From Lysinibacillus sp. KCTC 33748 (GTDB lineage: Bacteria; Bacillota; Bacilli; Bacillales_A; Planococcaceae): 64,000 bases of DNA. The stretch spans positions 1 to 64,000 of the forward strand of contig NZ_MWSJ01000001.1 of the NCBI RefSeq assembly GCF_002237755.1, in the 5' to 3' direction. Numbering within the stretch: position 1 is the first letter of the stretch; each line of letters begins with the position of its first letter. Below the pieces are notes generated by a model that saw only the letters and a program-made list of their open reading frames with translations, made no database searches and was not told where the DNA came from. The translations under genes were made by a program, and so were the position numbers. Below are positions 46,034 through 55,037 of this stretch, in pieces.

Positions 46034-47062
46034 ATGTTTATAGCAATATTTGGCGCAACGGAGCAAGGAATCATCTATGCGATTATGGCACTTGGTGTGT
46101 ATTTAACATTCCGCGTGTTAGATTTTCCGGATTTAACGGTTGATGGAAGCTTTGTAACAGGGGCGGCTACAGCGGCGACGATGATTCTGCTTGGCTACCA
46201 CCCGATCTTAGCGACTTTAGTGGCAATTGTTGCTGGATTTATTGCTGGATGTATGACAGGAATTCTTCACACGAAGGGGAAAATTAATCCTCTATTATCG
46301 GGGATTTTAATGATGATTGCTTTGTATTCTATTAACCTACGTATTATGGGATCCACTGCAGAGAATACGATAGGTCGTCCGAATATTCCATTATTAAATT
46401 CAGAAACTTTATTTTCAAAGTTTCAAGCATTTTGGAGTAATTTGGGAATCGATACGGCATTAAATAACTTACTAAAAGGCTTCGGCGTTCAGCAACTACC
46501 TTCAACATGGAGTACGATAATCGTAGTATTAATTATCACGATTTTAATTAAGTTCATTGCAGACTGGTTCTTGAAAACAGAAATCGGCCTGGCTATTCGA
46601 GCAACTGGTGATAATAAGCGTATGATTCGTAGCTTCTCGGCAAACACAGATACTCTTATTATTCTTGGGCTAGGACTTTCTAATGCACTTGTCGCATTTT
46701 CGGGAGCTTTAATCGCGCAATATTCGAAGTTCTCAGATGTAAGTATGGGGATCGGGATGATTGTTATCGGTCTGGCATCTGTTATTATCGGCGAAGCAAT
46801 CTTCGGTACAAAAACAATTATGCGTACAACTTTCGCCGTCATTGCCGGAGCTATCATTTACCGCATTATTTTAGCGTTGGCATTACGAGTAGATTTCCTT
46901 GATTCAGGAGATATGAAATTAATAACAGCTATCATTGTTATTATTGCGTTGATTTTACCTCAATTTATTAATAAGAGTAAGGAGCGCAAACGTAGGGTGA
47001 AGCGCGCAGCAGAGAAAACACGAGTAAAGACGGTTGAGCAGGGAGGGAAGGGCCTTGCTTAA
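46034..47062 (+). CDS. ABC transporter permease (COG4120, TrpY-like)
   Basis: 342 residues from ATG 46034 (AGGAGA ten bases upstream; the longer frame begins in a spacer). Eight to nine membrane helices of the branched-chain amino acid type permease fold, beginning GATEQGIIYAIMALGVYLTF, with LDFPDLTVDGSF typical of the group. It forms the channel for the lipoprotein at 44345 and the ATPase at 47055. Confidence 0.88.
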   Translation: MFIAIFGATEQGIIYAIMALGVYLTFRVLDFPDLTVDGSFVTGAATAATMILLGYHPILATLVAIVAGFIAGCMTGILHTKGKINPLLSGILMMIALYSINLRIMGSTAENTIGRPNIPLLNSETLFSKFQAFWSNLGIDTALNNLLKGFGVQQLPSTWSTIIVVLIITILIKFIADWFLKTEIGLAIRATGDNKRMIRSFSANTDTLIILGLGLSNALVAFSGALIAQYSKFSDVSMGIGMIVIGLASVIIGEAIFGTKTIMRTTFAVIAGAIIYRIILALALRVDFLDSGDMKLITAIIVIIALILPQFINKSKERKRRVKRAAEKTRVKTVEQGGKGLA

Positions 47063-47849
47063 ATTACACGGTATTAATAAGGTTTTCAATGAAGGTACGC
47101 CTGATGAAAAAATTGCACTTGCAGAAATTAATTTGCACTTAAAGCCAGGGGATTTCGTCACAATTATCGGCAGTAATGGTGCTGGTAAATCGACTATGAT
47201 GAATATGATTTCTGGCGCACTAACACCAGACTTCGGCACGGTTTCAATTGATGGAAATGAGGTTACGTCTTTACCAGAATATAAGCGCTCCCATTACATC
47301 GGTCGCGTATTCCAGGATCCGATGGCTGGTACAGCCCCAACAATGACGATTGAGGAAAATTTAGCATTAGCTTTCTCACGTAATAAGACTAGAGGTATGC
47401 GCTTCGGCGTTGATAAAAAGCGTCGAGAATTTTTCAAGGAATCGTTGGAGATGTTGGGCTTAAATTTAGAAAATCGTCTGTCTGCAAAAGTTGGCTTACT
47501 GTCGGGAGGGGAGCGTCAGGCGCTGTCTCTTTTAATGGCGACCTTCACGAAGCCTTCGATTTTATTGTTAGATGAGCATACGGCGGCACTTGACCCATCT
47601 CGTGCCGAGTTAATCACACGTATTACGAAATATTTAGTTGAAAAAGATAACTTAACGACATTAATGGTCACGCACAATATGCAACAAGCTTTAGACTTAG
47701 GAAATCGACTGATTATGATGGATAAAGGTCAAATCATTTTAGAGGTTGGCGAGGATCGCAAGCATGAATTAACCATCCCAGATTTAATGGCAGAGTTCGA
47801 ACGTATCCGCGGTGAGAAGATGAACTCAGACCGTGCGTTACTAGGATAA
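47055..47849 (+). CDS. ABC transporter ATP-binding protein (COG1101, TrpZ-like)
   Basis: 264 residues from TTG 47055, which overlaps the permease stop and follows GGAGGGAAGG; TTG 47034 is an alternative. Walker A is GSNGAGKST, the signature LLSGGERQALSLLMA and Walker B ILLLDEHTAALDP. It powers the transporter. The terminator follows 10 bp later. Confidence 0.92.
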   Translation: MLKLHGINKVFNEGTPDEKIALAEINLHLKPGDFVTIIGSNGAGKSTMMNMISGALTPDFGTVSIDGNEVTSLPEYKRSHYIGRVFQDPMAGTAPTMTIEENLALAFSRNKTRGMRFGVDKKRREFFKESLEMLGLNLENRLSAKVGLLSGGERQALSLLMATFTKPSILLLDEHTAALDPSRAELITRITKYLVEKDNLTTLMVTHNMQQALDLGNRLIMMDKGQIILEVGEDRKHELTIPDLMAEFERIRGEKMNSDRALLG

Positions 47850-47857
47850 TAAATGAT

Positions 47858-47890
47858 AAAACGCTCATACATTTAGTGTGGGCGTTTTTT
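47858..47890 (+). terminator. Terminator of the ABC transporter operon
   Basis: Stem aaaacgctcatac / gtgtgggcgtttt (G-U pairs allowed), then T run. Confidence 0.85.
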
Positions 47891-47990
47891 GATGGATGTC
47901 GATATTTTTGGGAAGTTGGGTCAATTAAAAACTGAAAATTTAGTTAAGTCCAGGGAAGTGCATTATAATCTAGCTAAAGGAGGTGAAAAT

Positions 47991-48956
47991 ATGTTACTTA
48001 AAAAGCGCGAAGTTTCATCAAAGCAACGCGTGTTAGAAATGATCGAGAGACGTTTACCGAAATCTCACGCTAAGTATTATTATTTTCAAGAAATGCTAGG
48101 AAGAACAAGGGCTGGCATTGTTGGCGAGCAAAGAGTAGATCGAGAATGGCGGGAAATCTATTTGGAACATACGTATTATTTATTGCATGATGTAGAGCTT
48201 AAGGCTGAGAGTGCTGCTGGATCGACACATCAAATGGACACATTATTTATGTCCCAACATTTTGTGCTAATCGTTGAAATCAAAAATATCGTTGGGCGTG
48301 TAGAATATATGGAAGATAAGCATCAATTTATTCGAATTACGTCTGATGACAAAGTAGATGGTTTTCGCAATCCTTTTGATCAAGTGAAGCGACACGCCAG
48401 AATGTTGCGTAGATTATTTCAAATGAGTGGGCATCATATACCGATTGAATATATAGTCGTTTCTTCAAATCCGAATATGATTATGACGTCCAGTTTGTCC
48501 GCGCAACCGATTATTCATGTGAGTGGCTTGGCTGAAAGGATAGATCAACTGTTCAAGCAGCATCAACAAGTCTGTCTAAGTGAAAAAAATTTGAGAGAAA
48601 TATCTGAGCATATTTTAAAGATGCATACACCAACTCAATGGACCCTAGATATTATGGTTGATGAATTGAAGACGGGGGCACTATGCTCGCAGTGTCATTT
48701 TGACCATATCCTACGTTACACCCATGGGAAATGGTTTTGTAGCAATTGCCAATCGATTGATAATCAATCCATGCTAATCGCATTACATGATTTTCGATTA
48801 ATGCTGAGCAACAATATTACAAATGCTCAGTTTCGTAAGTTTTTTGATATTGACTCAGAGAAGGCGGTTTATTATTTATTAAAAAAGTTAAAATTTGAAG
48901 AGATAGGTGAAAATAAAAATAGGAAATATGTAATTCCTGCCAATTTATTAGAGTAA
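47991..48956 (+). CDS. NERD-domain protein with a zinc ribbon
   Basis: 321 residues from ATG 47991, which has AAAGGAGGTG at ideal spacing; the longer frame starts in the preceding terminator. The NERD (nuclease-related) domain spans about 37-150: GIVGEQRVDREW, QMDTLFMSQHFVLIVEIKN with the conserved Asp and E-x-K, and a later RQ-type helix. A Cys4 zinc ribbon (CSQCHFDH...CSNC, about 233-254) follows, then a helical tail. NERD proteins are thought to act on DNA or RNA, but roles are undefined. Single gene. Confidence 0.85.
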   Translation: MLLKKREVSSKQRVLEMIERRLPKSHAKYYYFQEMLGRTRAGIVGEQRVDREWREIYLEHTYYLLHDVELKAESAAGSTHQMDTLFMSQHFVLIVEIKNIVGRVEYMEDKHQFIRITSDDKVDGFRNPFDQVKRHARMLRRLFQMSGHHIPIEYIVVSSNPNMIMTSSLSAQPIIHVSGLAERIDQLFKQHQQVCLSEKNLREISEHILKMHTPTQWTLDIMVDELKTGALCSQCHFDHILRYTHGKWFCSNCQSIDNQSMLIALHDFRLMLSNNITNAQFRKFFDIDSEKAVYYLLKKLKFEEIGENKNRKYVIPANLLE

Positions 48957-49010
48957 TTGTAAGCGGCGCAAACTATCGGTGCGGTCAGATAGTGTCGCTT
49001 GTAAGGTAAA

Positions 49011-49085
49011 TGTCGATATTTTCTTAAAGTTAGTCGATAAAACTATGAAAAGTCTCGATAAACAAGAGAAAAGTTTCGATAAACC
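49011..49085. repeat. 21-bp-period array, locus 2 (four units)
   Basis: cgata begins at 49014, 49035, 49056 and 49077, exactly 21 bp apart; the last three read tcgataaa. It lies between the convergent NERD gene and ilvA, just before their shared terminator. Same spacing and related core as locus 1. Confidence 0.9.
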
Positions 49086-49097
49086 TCTCATCCACAC

Positions 49098-49134
49098 AAA
49101 AAAGCCACACTCACATAGCAAGTGTGACTTTTTA
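49098..49134. terminator. Bidirectional terminator, NERD gene / ilvA
   Basis: aaaagccacact pairs with agtgtgactttt with one mismatch, flanked by A and T runs. Confidence 0.88.
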
Positions 49135-49136
49135 TT

Positions 49137-50399
49137 TTAGACTAGTAAGCCGAATAATTGAATATCGTTGTTTACTTCTTTGTATTTGAAGCCGAATTCA
49201 TTCATGCGTACTAGTAATCCTTCGTAATCTTTGCGATTGCCGAGTTCGATACCAACTAAGGCAGGACCACTTTCTTTGTTGTTTTTCTTTGTATATTCGA
49301 AAGTTGTAATGTCGTCATTTGGTCCTACAACGCTTGTTAAGAACTGGCGAAGGGCGCCGGCACGTTGTGGGAAGCTTACGATGAAATAGTATAGTAAGCC
49401 TTCGTGAATTAAAGACTTTTCTTTAATCTCCTGCATACGACCGATATCATTATTACCACCACTAATGATGATAACGACTGATTTGCCTTTAATTTCCTCT
49501 TTGTAAGAATCGAGGGCTGCTACTGATAAAGCTCCAGCAGGCTCTGCGATAATGGCGTGTTTATTGTAAAGATCTAAGATTGTTGTACATACTTTTCCTT
49601 CTGGTACTAGTACGATGTCGTCTAAGTAGCGACGACAAACATCATATGTGTGATTGCCGACGCATTTTACCGCGGCCCCATCTACGAATTTGTCAATCCA
49701 ATCAAGTGCCACCGTACCGCCTTCTGCAAATGCAGCTTTCATACTGCCTGCTCCAGCAGGTTCTACACCGATAATTTTGCTATGAGGAGAAAGATTTTTC
49801 ACATAGGCAGAAACACCGGACATTAAGCCACCACCACCAATACTACCAAATACGTAGTCAATTGGCTCCTCCATGTCATTCATAATTTCAACAGCGACCG
49901 TACCTTGACCAGCAATGACATCAAAATCATCAAATGGGTGGATAAAGATTTTATCGTGCTCTTCACAGTAAGCTAATGCACCTTCTGCAGAATCATCAAA
50001 AGTATCACCTGCTAAAATAATTTCTACAAAATCACGACCAAACATACGAACTTGGTCGATTTTTTGTTTAGGTGTTGTTTGAGGCATAAAAATACTTGCT
50101 TGAATTTTCAATTGTGCACAGGCGTAGGCAACACCTTGAGCATGATTGCCCGCACTTGCGCAAACAACGCCAGTTTTACGAGCTTCTTCTTCAATTTTTT
50201 TAATCTTATAATAGGCACCACGAAGTTTAAATGAGCGTACATGCTGTAAATCTTCGCGTTTAAAATAAATATTAGCTCCGTATTTCTCGGATAAATAGTC
50301 ATTTTTTTGTAGCGGCGTGTGCACCACTACGTCTTTTAAGAAATGATGTGCAATCAAGATATTTTCTACTTGCACGGTTCTAGTGTCAGCAACTTCCAT
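49137..50399 (-). CDS. ilvA: Threonine dehydratase, biosynthetic type
   Basis: 420 residues from ATG 50399; the upstream in-frame ATG abuts the GGAGG site and is too close. PLP lysine Lys58 in RSFKLRGAYYK, phosphate loop GSIGGGGLMSG (about 187), and a C-terminal ~85-residue ACT-like regulatory domain (FPQRAGALRQFL). It deaminates threonine to 2-oxobutyrate for isoleucine synthesis. The single regulatory domain is the shorter Bacillus-type form. It stands alone here, away from other ilv genes. Confidence 0.93.
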   Translation of the reverse strand: MEVADTRTVQVENILIAHHFLKDVVVHTPLQKNDYLSEKYGANIYFKREDLQHVRSFKLRGAYYKIKKIEEEARKTGVVCASAGNHAQGVAYACAQLKIQASIFMPQTTPKQKIDQVRMFGRDFVEIILAGDTFDDSAEGALAYCEEHDKIFIHPFDDFDVIAGQGTVAVEIMNDMEEPIDYVFGSIGGGGLMSGVSAYVKNLSPHSKIIGVEPAGAGSMKAAFAEGGTVALDWIDKFVDGAAVKCVGNHTYDVCRRYLDDIVLVPEGKVCTTILDLYNKHAIIAEPAGALSVAALDSYKEEIKGKSVVIIISGGNNDIGRMQEIKEKSLIHEGLLYYFIVSFPQRAGALRQFLTSVVGPNDDITTFEYTKKNNKESGPALVGIELGNRKDYEGLLVRMNEFGFKYKEVNNDIQLFGLLV

Positions 50400-50623
50400 A
50401 ATATTCATCCTCCGTATACGTATAAAACATTTATCTATGATAGCACACTTTATAAGCTTTTTGTCATTAATTTTTAGTAAATTCTAAATTTTCGGTGTCT
50501 ATTTAATGCAAAATAGATTTATTCGAGAATTTTTTGGAGAAATAAAGGATGCACACATTTCCTCATAACGGGAATGGTCCAGCATATACTAGAATACCTT
50601 AGGACAAGTAGGAGGGTATGTAA

Positions 50624-51367
50624 TTGGAAATCATTCAAGGAATTCTATCTACATACATTCAATTTTTCGATTGGGAAATGTGGAAAGAAATTTTGACTGA
50701 CCCTGTATCGTGGGGGTTAATATCAACACTTATTATAATAGAAGGTTTGCTTTCGGCTGATAACGCACTTGTATTAGCAGTGCTAGTGAAGCATTTGCCA
50801 ACCAAGCAACGTAAACGAGCATTAATGTACGGAATGTTTGGGGCCTATTTTTTCCGATTTTTATTTATTGGGATAGGCGTTTACTTGGTAGAATTCTGGT
50901 ATATTAAATTGCTAGGAGCTCTGTATTTAGGTTGGCTATGTGTCGCTCATTTCTTACAGATTGGTGAAGCTGATAGTGCTAAGGAAATGAAAAAAACAGG
51001 GTTGATGGTTCGCATTTTTGGAACGTTTTGGGCAACCGTTATTTCTGTAGAACTGATGGATATTGCCTTTTCAATTGATGCGATTTTTGCGGCCTTTGCG
51101 ATATCCAATCAAATTTGGATATTACTGATCGGGGGAATGTTAGGTATTTTAATGATGCGAACGATTGCAGGCTTATTTTTAATCATTATTGAAAAAATAC
51201 CAGAATTAGAGGCAACGGCATTTATTATAATTGGCATTATTGCACTGAAAATGCTAGCTAGCGTCATCGGTATTCACGTTCCACATTATATGTTTTTCGT
51301 TGTGCTAATTATTATATTTGCTATAACCTTCATGATTCATTTCTTAAAGAAAATGAGGACCGCTTAA
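50624..51367 (+). CDS. TerC-family integral membrane protein
   Basis: 247 residues from TTG 50624 (AGGAGGGTATGTAA upstream). Seven membrane helices with the TerC core acidic motif EGLLSADNALVLAVLV near helix 1 and VELMDIAFSIDAIFAAFA in the middle, whose Asp/Glu residues are thought to bind metal. TerC proteins in Bacillus help manganese export or metal loading of secreted enzymes. The subgroup cannot be fixed from sequence. Confidence 0.88.
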   Translation: MEIIQGILSTYIQFFDWEMWKEILTDPVSWGLISTLIIIEGLLSADNALVLAVLVKHLPTKQRKRALMYGMFGAYFFRFLFIGIGVYLVEFWYIKLLGALYLGWLCVAHFLQIGEADSAKEMKKTGLMVRIFGTFWATVISVELMDIAFSIDAIFAAFAISNQIWILLIGGMLGILMMRTIAGLFLIIIEKIPELEATAFIIIGIIALKMLASVIGIHVPHYMFFVVLIIIFAITFMIHFLKKMRTA

Positions 51368-51370
51368 CAT

Positions 51371-51416
51371 AAAAGCGGATCTGTTCTCCATTTAGAAAGA
51401 GGACAGATCCGCTTTA
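51371..51416 (+). terminator. Terminator after the TerC-family gene
   Basis: Near-perfect 17-base stem aaagcggatctgttctc / gaggacagatccgcttt. It also faces the minus-strand bshB2 gene. Confidence 0.9.
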
Positions 51417-51432
51417 TTGTCAATTAAAGCTT

Positions 51433-52122
51433 TTATTTTACATAATGATCAGGATTCACAATATAGAACTTTTCAATATTAAGCCAGCTTTCGCTCATTG
51501 GTTCACCGTCATCGACGCGTTTTTCTGTTTCTTGCATCATCCAAGCAGTTTGGGATGCATGTGCTTGCAAGGCATTAATTTTATCTGCCTTCATTTCACT
51601 TATATTGACAACAACATGTGGCTCCCCATTTTTTTCAATCGTATCATTTGCAAAGGCACAGCCCAATACTTGTGGACGGGCGGCTTTTGGCATACGACGA
51701 ACAGCTTCTACTACGGCACGTGCTGTTGCCTCATGGTCAGGATGCACTGCAAAACCAGGTAAGAATGTAAAGATAAGAGAAGGCATTAACTCTTCTATTA
51801 AACCTTCAACAAGCTTCACCATTTTTTCATCGTCTTCAAATTCAATTGTTTTATCACGGAAACCAAGCATACGTAAATCTTGTATGCCCATAGCATCTGC
51901 CGCTGCAATAAGCTCCTTACGTCGAATTTCTGGTAAGGATTCACGTGTTGCAAAAGGTGGATTTCCTAAATTACGACCCATCTCGCCTAGAGTTAAACAG
52001 GCATATGTAACAGGTGTATTCATTTTCTTCGTATAGTAGGCAATTGTTCCAGCAATTGAAAAAGCCTCATCATCTGGGTGAGGGTAAACAATTAAAATAT
52101 GACGTTGTGGTTGTAAATTCAA
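51433..52122 (-). CDS. bshB2: Bacillithiol biosynthesis deacetylase BshB2
   Basis: 229 residues from TTG 52122 (AAGGGGGA eight bases upstream). LmbE/PIG-L deacetylase fold with the zinc/catalytic motif YPHPDDEAF (about 13-21) and the histidine segment HPDHEATARAV (about 110-120). It deacetylates GlcNAc-malate to GlcN-malate in bacillithiol synthesis. It follows yojF by 13 bp, as in B. subtilis (yojF-yojG). Confidence 0.92.
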   Translation of the reverse strand: MNLQPQRHILIVYPHPDDEAFSIAGTIAYYTKKMNTPVTYACLTLGEMGRNLGNPPFATRESLPEIRRKELIAAADAMGIQDLRMLGFRDKTIEFEDDEKMVKLVEGLIEELMPSLIFTFLPGFAVHPDHEATARAVVEAVRRMPKAARPQVLGCAFANDTIEKNGEPHVVVNISEMKADKINALQAHASQTAWMMQETEKRVDDGEPMSESWLNIEKFYIVNPDHYVK

Positions 52123-52135
52123 AAAGTCGTCCCCC

Positions 52136-52486
52136 TTAATAAGCAAATGGCGTTTCGCTAATTTCAAGTGCAATCGCCAATTTACCTGAGTAATCTAGTC
52201 CAGCCATTAATAAACGGCCTAAATCATCTAATTCAAAATGTGTGATGCCCTGTGCATAAACCCAGCCATGCGCCATTTTCAAGCCAACACGATGGGGTGA
52301 ATCATCTACCACTTTAGCAAGTTCATAGTTGATTTTAGCATTACGAATAAAAGCACCTGCATTAAAAAATTTTTCATCAAAGTGTGCTGCATAAGAACCG
52401 TTCGTCGTCTCAAGATGGATATAAACGTCTTTGTTGGCGAAAGAATTCAATAATTCCTGTAACGTCTTTACTTGTACCTCTTGCAT
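52136..52486 (-). CDS. yojF: YojF-family (DUF1806) protein
   Basis: 116 residues, soluble, with the conserved YIHLETTNGSYAAHF and HRVGLKMAHGWVYAQGITH stretches of the family. It is always linked to the BshB2-type deacetylase gene in related genomes as I recall, so a supporting part in thiol metabolism is likely but undefined. GGAG precedes ATG 52486. Confidence 0.88.
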   Translation of the reverse strand: MQEVQVKTLQELLNSFANKDVYIHLETTNGSYAAHFDEKFFNAGAFIRNAKINYELAKVVDDSPHRVGLKMAHGWVYAQGITHFELDDLGRLLMAGLDYSGKLAIALEISETPFAY

Positions 52487-52611
52487 CTTAACACTCCTCT
52501 CGATTATTTCTCCTTTAAGTATAGTAAAAATAATTCACAAAGGGAAATTGAATGCCTCTAGAAGGCTTGGTCATTTTCAGAGGATATTCAAAAATCTCCT
52601 GAATTAGAGGC

Positions 52612-52706
52612 TCAGTCTAAGACGCCATGTCCTATGTAACGACTGAGCGACAAACATCATGCCGCTACGCTTTCGCGCAAAAGATATTATGCTGATGTAT
52701 AATTGA
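52612..52706 (+). repeat. Dispersed repeat family A, short copy A3
   Basis: Contains the actcagtctaag-acgcca-gtcct block, gctacgctttcgcgca and an ending ...tgatgtataattga like the other copies. It abuts the truncated gene that follows, whose 5' end is missing. Confidence 0.6.
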
Positions 52707-53000
52707 TGGCATCCTTTATTCTATGAAGATTTATCAAGCAATATTCTTGAAAAAATTATTGAAATATATCAATATAATAAAGGTGAACGCAATTTTGTAC
52801 AAAATGTGTCGTTTTGTATTGTATGCGGTTTCACAAACGAAAAGATACTGCGACCACGATTTCTTCCTTAATTGACGGATAAGCAGCCCATAATTGTTGA
52901 AGGGAATTTTAAACTAGGTAATAACGAATTCTATCTTGGTACAATAGATGACGTTCCTTTAACATTTTATGCATGGCCATGCCAAGGGAAGAAGACGTAA
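52707..53000 (+). pseudogene. Truncated gene with an internal stop, unknown family
   Basis: One frame reads 98 codons of clearly protein-like sequence, beginning right after repeat A3 without a start codon. It includes CIVCGFTNEKILRPRFLP, then an in-frame TAA (52869-52871), and continues with TDKQPIIVEGNFKLGNNEFY and GTIDDVPLTFYAW to a second stop. Missing 5' end plus internal stop indicate a decayed gene. The family is not recognised; the CxxC suggests a metal-binding or thioredoxin-like site at most. Confidence 0.6.
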
Positions 53001-53021
53001 AGCTCATTATCATAATATAGT

Positions 53022-53065
53022 AAAAAGCCGCGATTCTCTTTTATGACGGAGAATCGCGGCTTTTT
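53022..53065. terminator. Strong bidirectional terminator
   Basis: Perfect 17-base stem aaaaagccgcgattctc / gagaatcgcggcttttt. It serves the minus-strand gene at 53097 and formerly the decayed gene on the plus strand. Confidence 0.93.
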
Positions 53066-53096
53066 ATAATGTTTGGTTTTTGGGAGTATGTATTTG

Positions 53097-53423
53097 TTAA
53101 TATCGGTTGAGTTTTCGTTCAATGGAATCTAGACGATTGTTGAGATTTTGTAGATGCTTATGCATGTGTCTAAACTGTAAATTTTGATTTTGTGCGTTTG
53201 AGGTTCTTGCTTGTTCCTGTTGCTCTTCCTCTTGCAATGCTAAAATGGTGGAGAGGGTTGCTAATGAATATCCTATTGTTAAAATCATTGAAGATATTAC
53301 TTCTACTTTGGTAGAGGTTATATCCCCAGCTAGAATACCTGTACCTTCACCTAGGAGACCTGCTTCTTGACCACCCAGATTAGTTGGATCAACATTTATG
53401 TTTTGTTGTTTACGTCTTTTCAT
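53097..53423 (-). CDS. Hypothetical protein with a central hydrophobic segment and coiled-coil tail
   Basis: 108 residues from ATG 53423 (GGGAGGGAGAAAA upstream). A basic N-terminus (MKRRKQQ), glycine-rich stretch, one moderately hydrophobic segment (about 44-64; EVISSMILTIGYSLATLSTI) and a Gln-rich, probably coiled-coil C-terminus. No family recognised. Size and composition are reminiscent of small spore or envelope proteins, but this is not evidence. Confidence 0.65.
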   Translation of the reverse strand: MKRRKQQNINVDPTNLGGQEAGLLGEGTGILAGDITSTKVEVISSMILTIGYSLATLSTILALQEEEQQEQARTSNAQNQNLQFRHMHKHLQNLNNRLDSIERKLNRY

Positions 53424-53619
53424 TTTTCTCCCTCCCATATACAGTTAATATATGGCATAAGAAGAAGTAGCGTATCTTGTCCTGAGCTTTTTACATTTGA
53501 GTAATAATCCCCTAGGTTCTAAGTGTAAATTTCTTAATCTTCCGTCAATTTATTTGATTTTTATGAAAAAGTAGAGGAATATAGTAAAAATAAACAATCG
53601 TTTTTAGGGGAGGATAGAT

Positions 53620-54138
53620 GTGAATAAAGACTTTAAATATTGTAAAGAATCAAGGGTCATGCGTACAAGTCGTGTTTTTCCGAATGATATTAACAATCAT
53701 AATACACTGTTTGGTGGTCGATTAATGAGTGATATCGATCAAGTAGCTTCAATTTCTGCTGCGAAGCATAGTCGTAGAGATTGTGTAACAGCCTCAACGG
53801 ATTCAGTAGATTTCTTGCACCCAATACGCCAAACTGATTCTGTATATTTCGAATCGTATGTATCGTGGACAGGAACATCTTCAATGGAGGTTTTCGTAAA
53901 GATTATTTCTGAGAATTTGAAAACGGGTGAACGAAAGGTAGCGGCTACAGCATTATTAACCTTTGTTGCTTTAGATGAAAATAATAAACCAACTCCTGTT
54001 CCATCTGTCATTCCGGAAACAGTAGAGGAGACAAAGCTACATGAAACCGCGGCTTTACGAGCAAAAGCGCGTGCAGAACGTAAAAAGGAAAGTAAGGCTT
54101 TGGCCAAATTCATTTCGATGAACAATCCATGGGATTAA
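53620..54138 (+). CDS. Acyl-CoA thioesterase, hotdog fold (YkhA/YciA type)
   Basis: 172 residues from GTG 53620 (AGGGGAGGATAGAT upstream). Hotdog domain with NDINNHNTLFGGRLMSDID (conserved Asn-His-x-x-Gly-Gly, about 21-39) and the DSVDFLHPIRQTDSV strand. It hydrolyses acyl-CoA esters to free acid and CoA. Single gene with a good terminator. Confidence 0.9.
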   Translation: MNKDFKYCKESRVMRTSRVFPNDINNHNTLFGGRLMSDIDQVASISAAKHSRRDCVTASTDSVDFLHPIRQTDSVYFESYVSWTGTSSMEVFVKIISENLKTGERKVAATALLTFVALDENNKPTPVPSVIPETVEETKLHETAALRAKARAERKKESKALAKFISMNNPWD

Positions 54139-54169
54139 CGGATCGAAATGATGGAGAACCACTATATGT

Positions 54170-54202
54170 AAAAGAGGCATCTGATATTCAGATGCCTCTT
54201 TC
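54170..54202. terminator. Bidirectional terminator, thioesterase / pdxK
   Basis: Perfect 14-base stem aaagaggcatctga / tcagatgcctcttt, three-base loop. Confidence 0.92.
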
Positions 54203-54206
54203 GTCT

Positions 54207-55037
54207 TTAAATTTCAGTCACGGTTACTTGTGGTGCGCCAAAACGAGATTTAGCACCGTGCATAACAGGTCCTACATAGTCATTTAATGCCCAACCGTGA
54301 GCGATTGCAGCTGAAACAAATTCTTTTGCTTCAATTACAGCCTCTTTTACTGAAAGACCGTTTGCTAAGTTAGCTGTTACTGAAGCGGCAAATGTACAGC
54401 CAGCCCCATGGTTATAAGTAGAAGCAACTTTTCCAGATTCTAATAAGTAGAATTTTTCACCGTCGAAAAATAAGTCAGTCGCTTTTTCAGTAGCTAGCGC
54501 TTTTCCACCTTTAATCACAACAGCTTTAGCACCAAGTTCATGGATTTTACGAGCTGTTGTCTTCATTTCCTCGATTGTTTTTGGTGTTCCAGTCCCGGCT
54601 AATTGTCCAGCCTCAAACAGGTTAGGTGTAGTAACTGCAGCTAATGGTAAAAGATGTTGAATCATTGCATCTGTATTACCAGGGTTCAATACTTCATCTT
54701 CTCCCTTACATACCATTACAGGGTCAATAACAACATTTGTCGTACCAGATTTCGCTATAGCATCACCTGCAATACGAATAATCTCTTCCGTTGACAGCAT
54801 ACCAGTTTTTATTGCGTCAATGCCTGTTGACAGAGCCGTATCGATTTGTTTTTGCAAAAGCTCTGTCGGTAATGGCGTTACGTTATGAGTCCAACCGTTT
54901 GGATCCATTGTTACGACAACCGTTAATGCCACCATGCCATATGTGCCGTGCTCTTGAAATGTTTTAAGGTCGGCTTGCATACCTGCGCCACCTGATGTAT
55001 CTGAACCAGCAATCGTTAAAGTTTTTTTAAGAACCAT
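54207..55037 (-). CDS. pdxK: Pyridoxine/hydroxymethylpyrimidine kinase, ThiD-like
   Basis: 276 residues from ATG 55037 (AAAGGAGATC upstream). Ribokinase-like ThiD fold: TIAGSDTSGGAGMQADLKTF (about 7-26), DPVMVCKGEDEVL, and the C-terminal GAGCTFAASVTANLANG anion-hole/catalytic motif. The Cys in GAGCTF is typical of the Bacillus PdxK (YwdB) group that phosphorylates B6 vitamers. Its position beside ung and the ywd genes supports PdxK over ThiD. Confidence 0.85.
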   Translation of the reverse strand: MVLKKTLTIAGSDTSGGAGMQADLKTFQEHGTYGMVALTVVVTMDPNGWTHNVTPLPTELLQKQIDTALSTGIDAIKTGMLSTEEIIRIAGDAIAKSGTTNVVIDPVMVCKGEDEVLNPGNTDAMIQHLLPLAAVTTPNLFEAGQLAGTGTPKTIEEMKTTARKIHELGAKAVVIKGGKALATEKATDLFFDGEKFYLLESGKVASTYNHGAGCTFAASVTANLANGLSVKEAVIEAKEFVSAAIAHGWALNDYVGPVMHGAKSRFGAPQVTVTEI

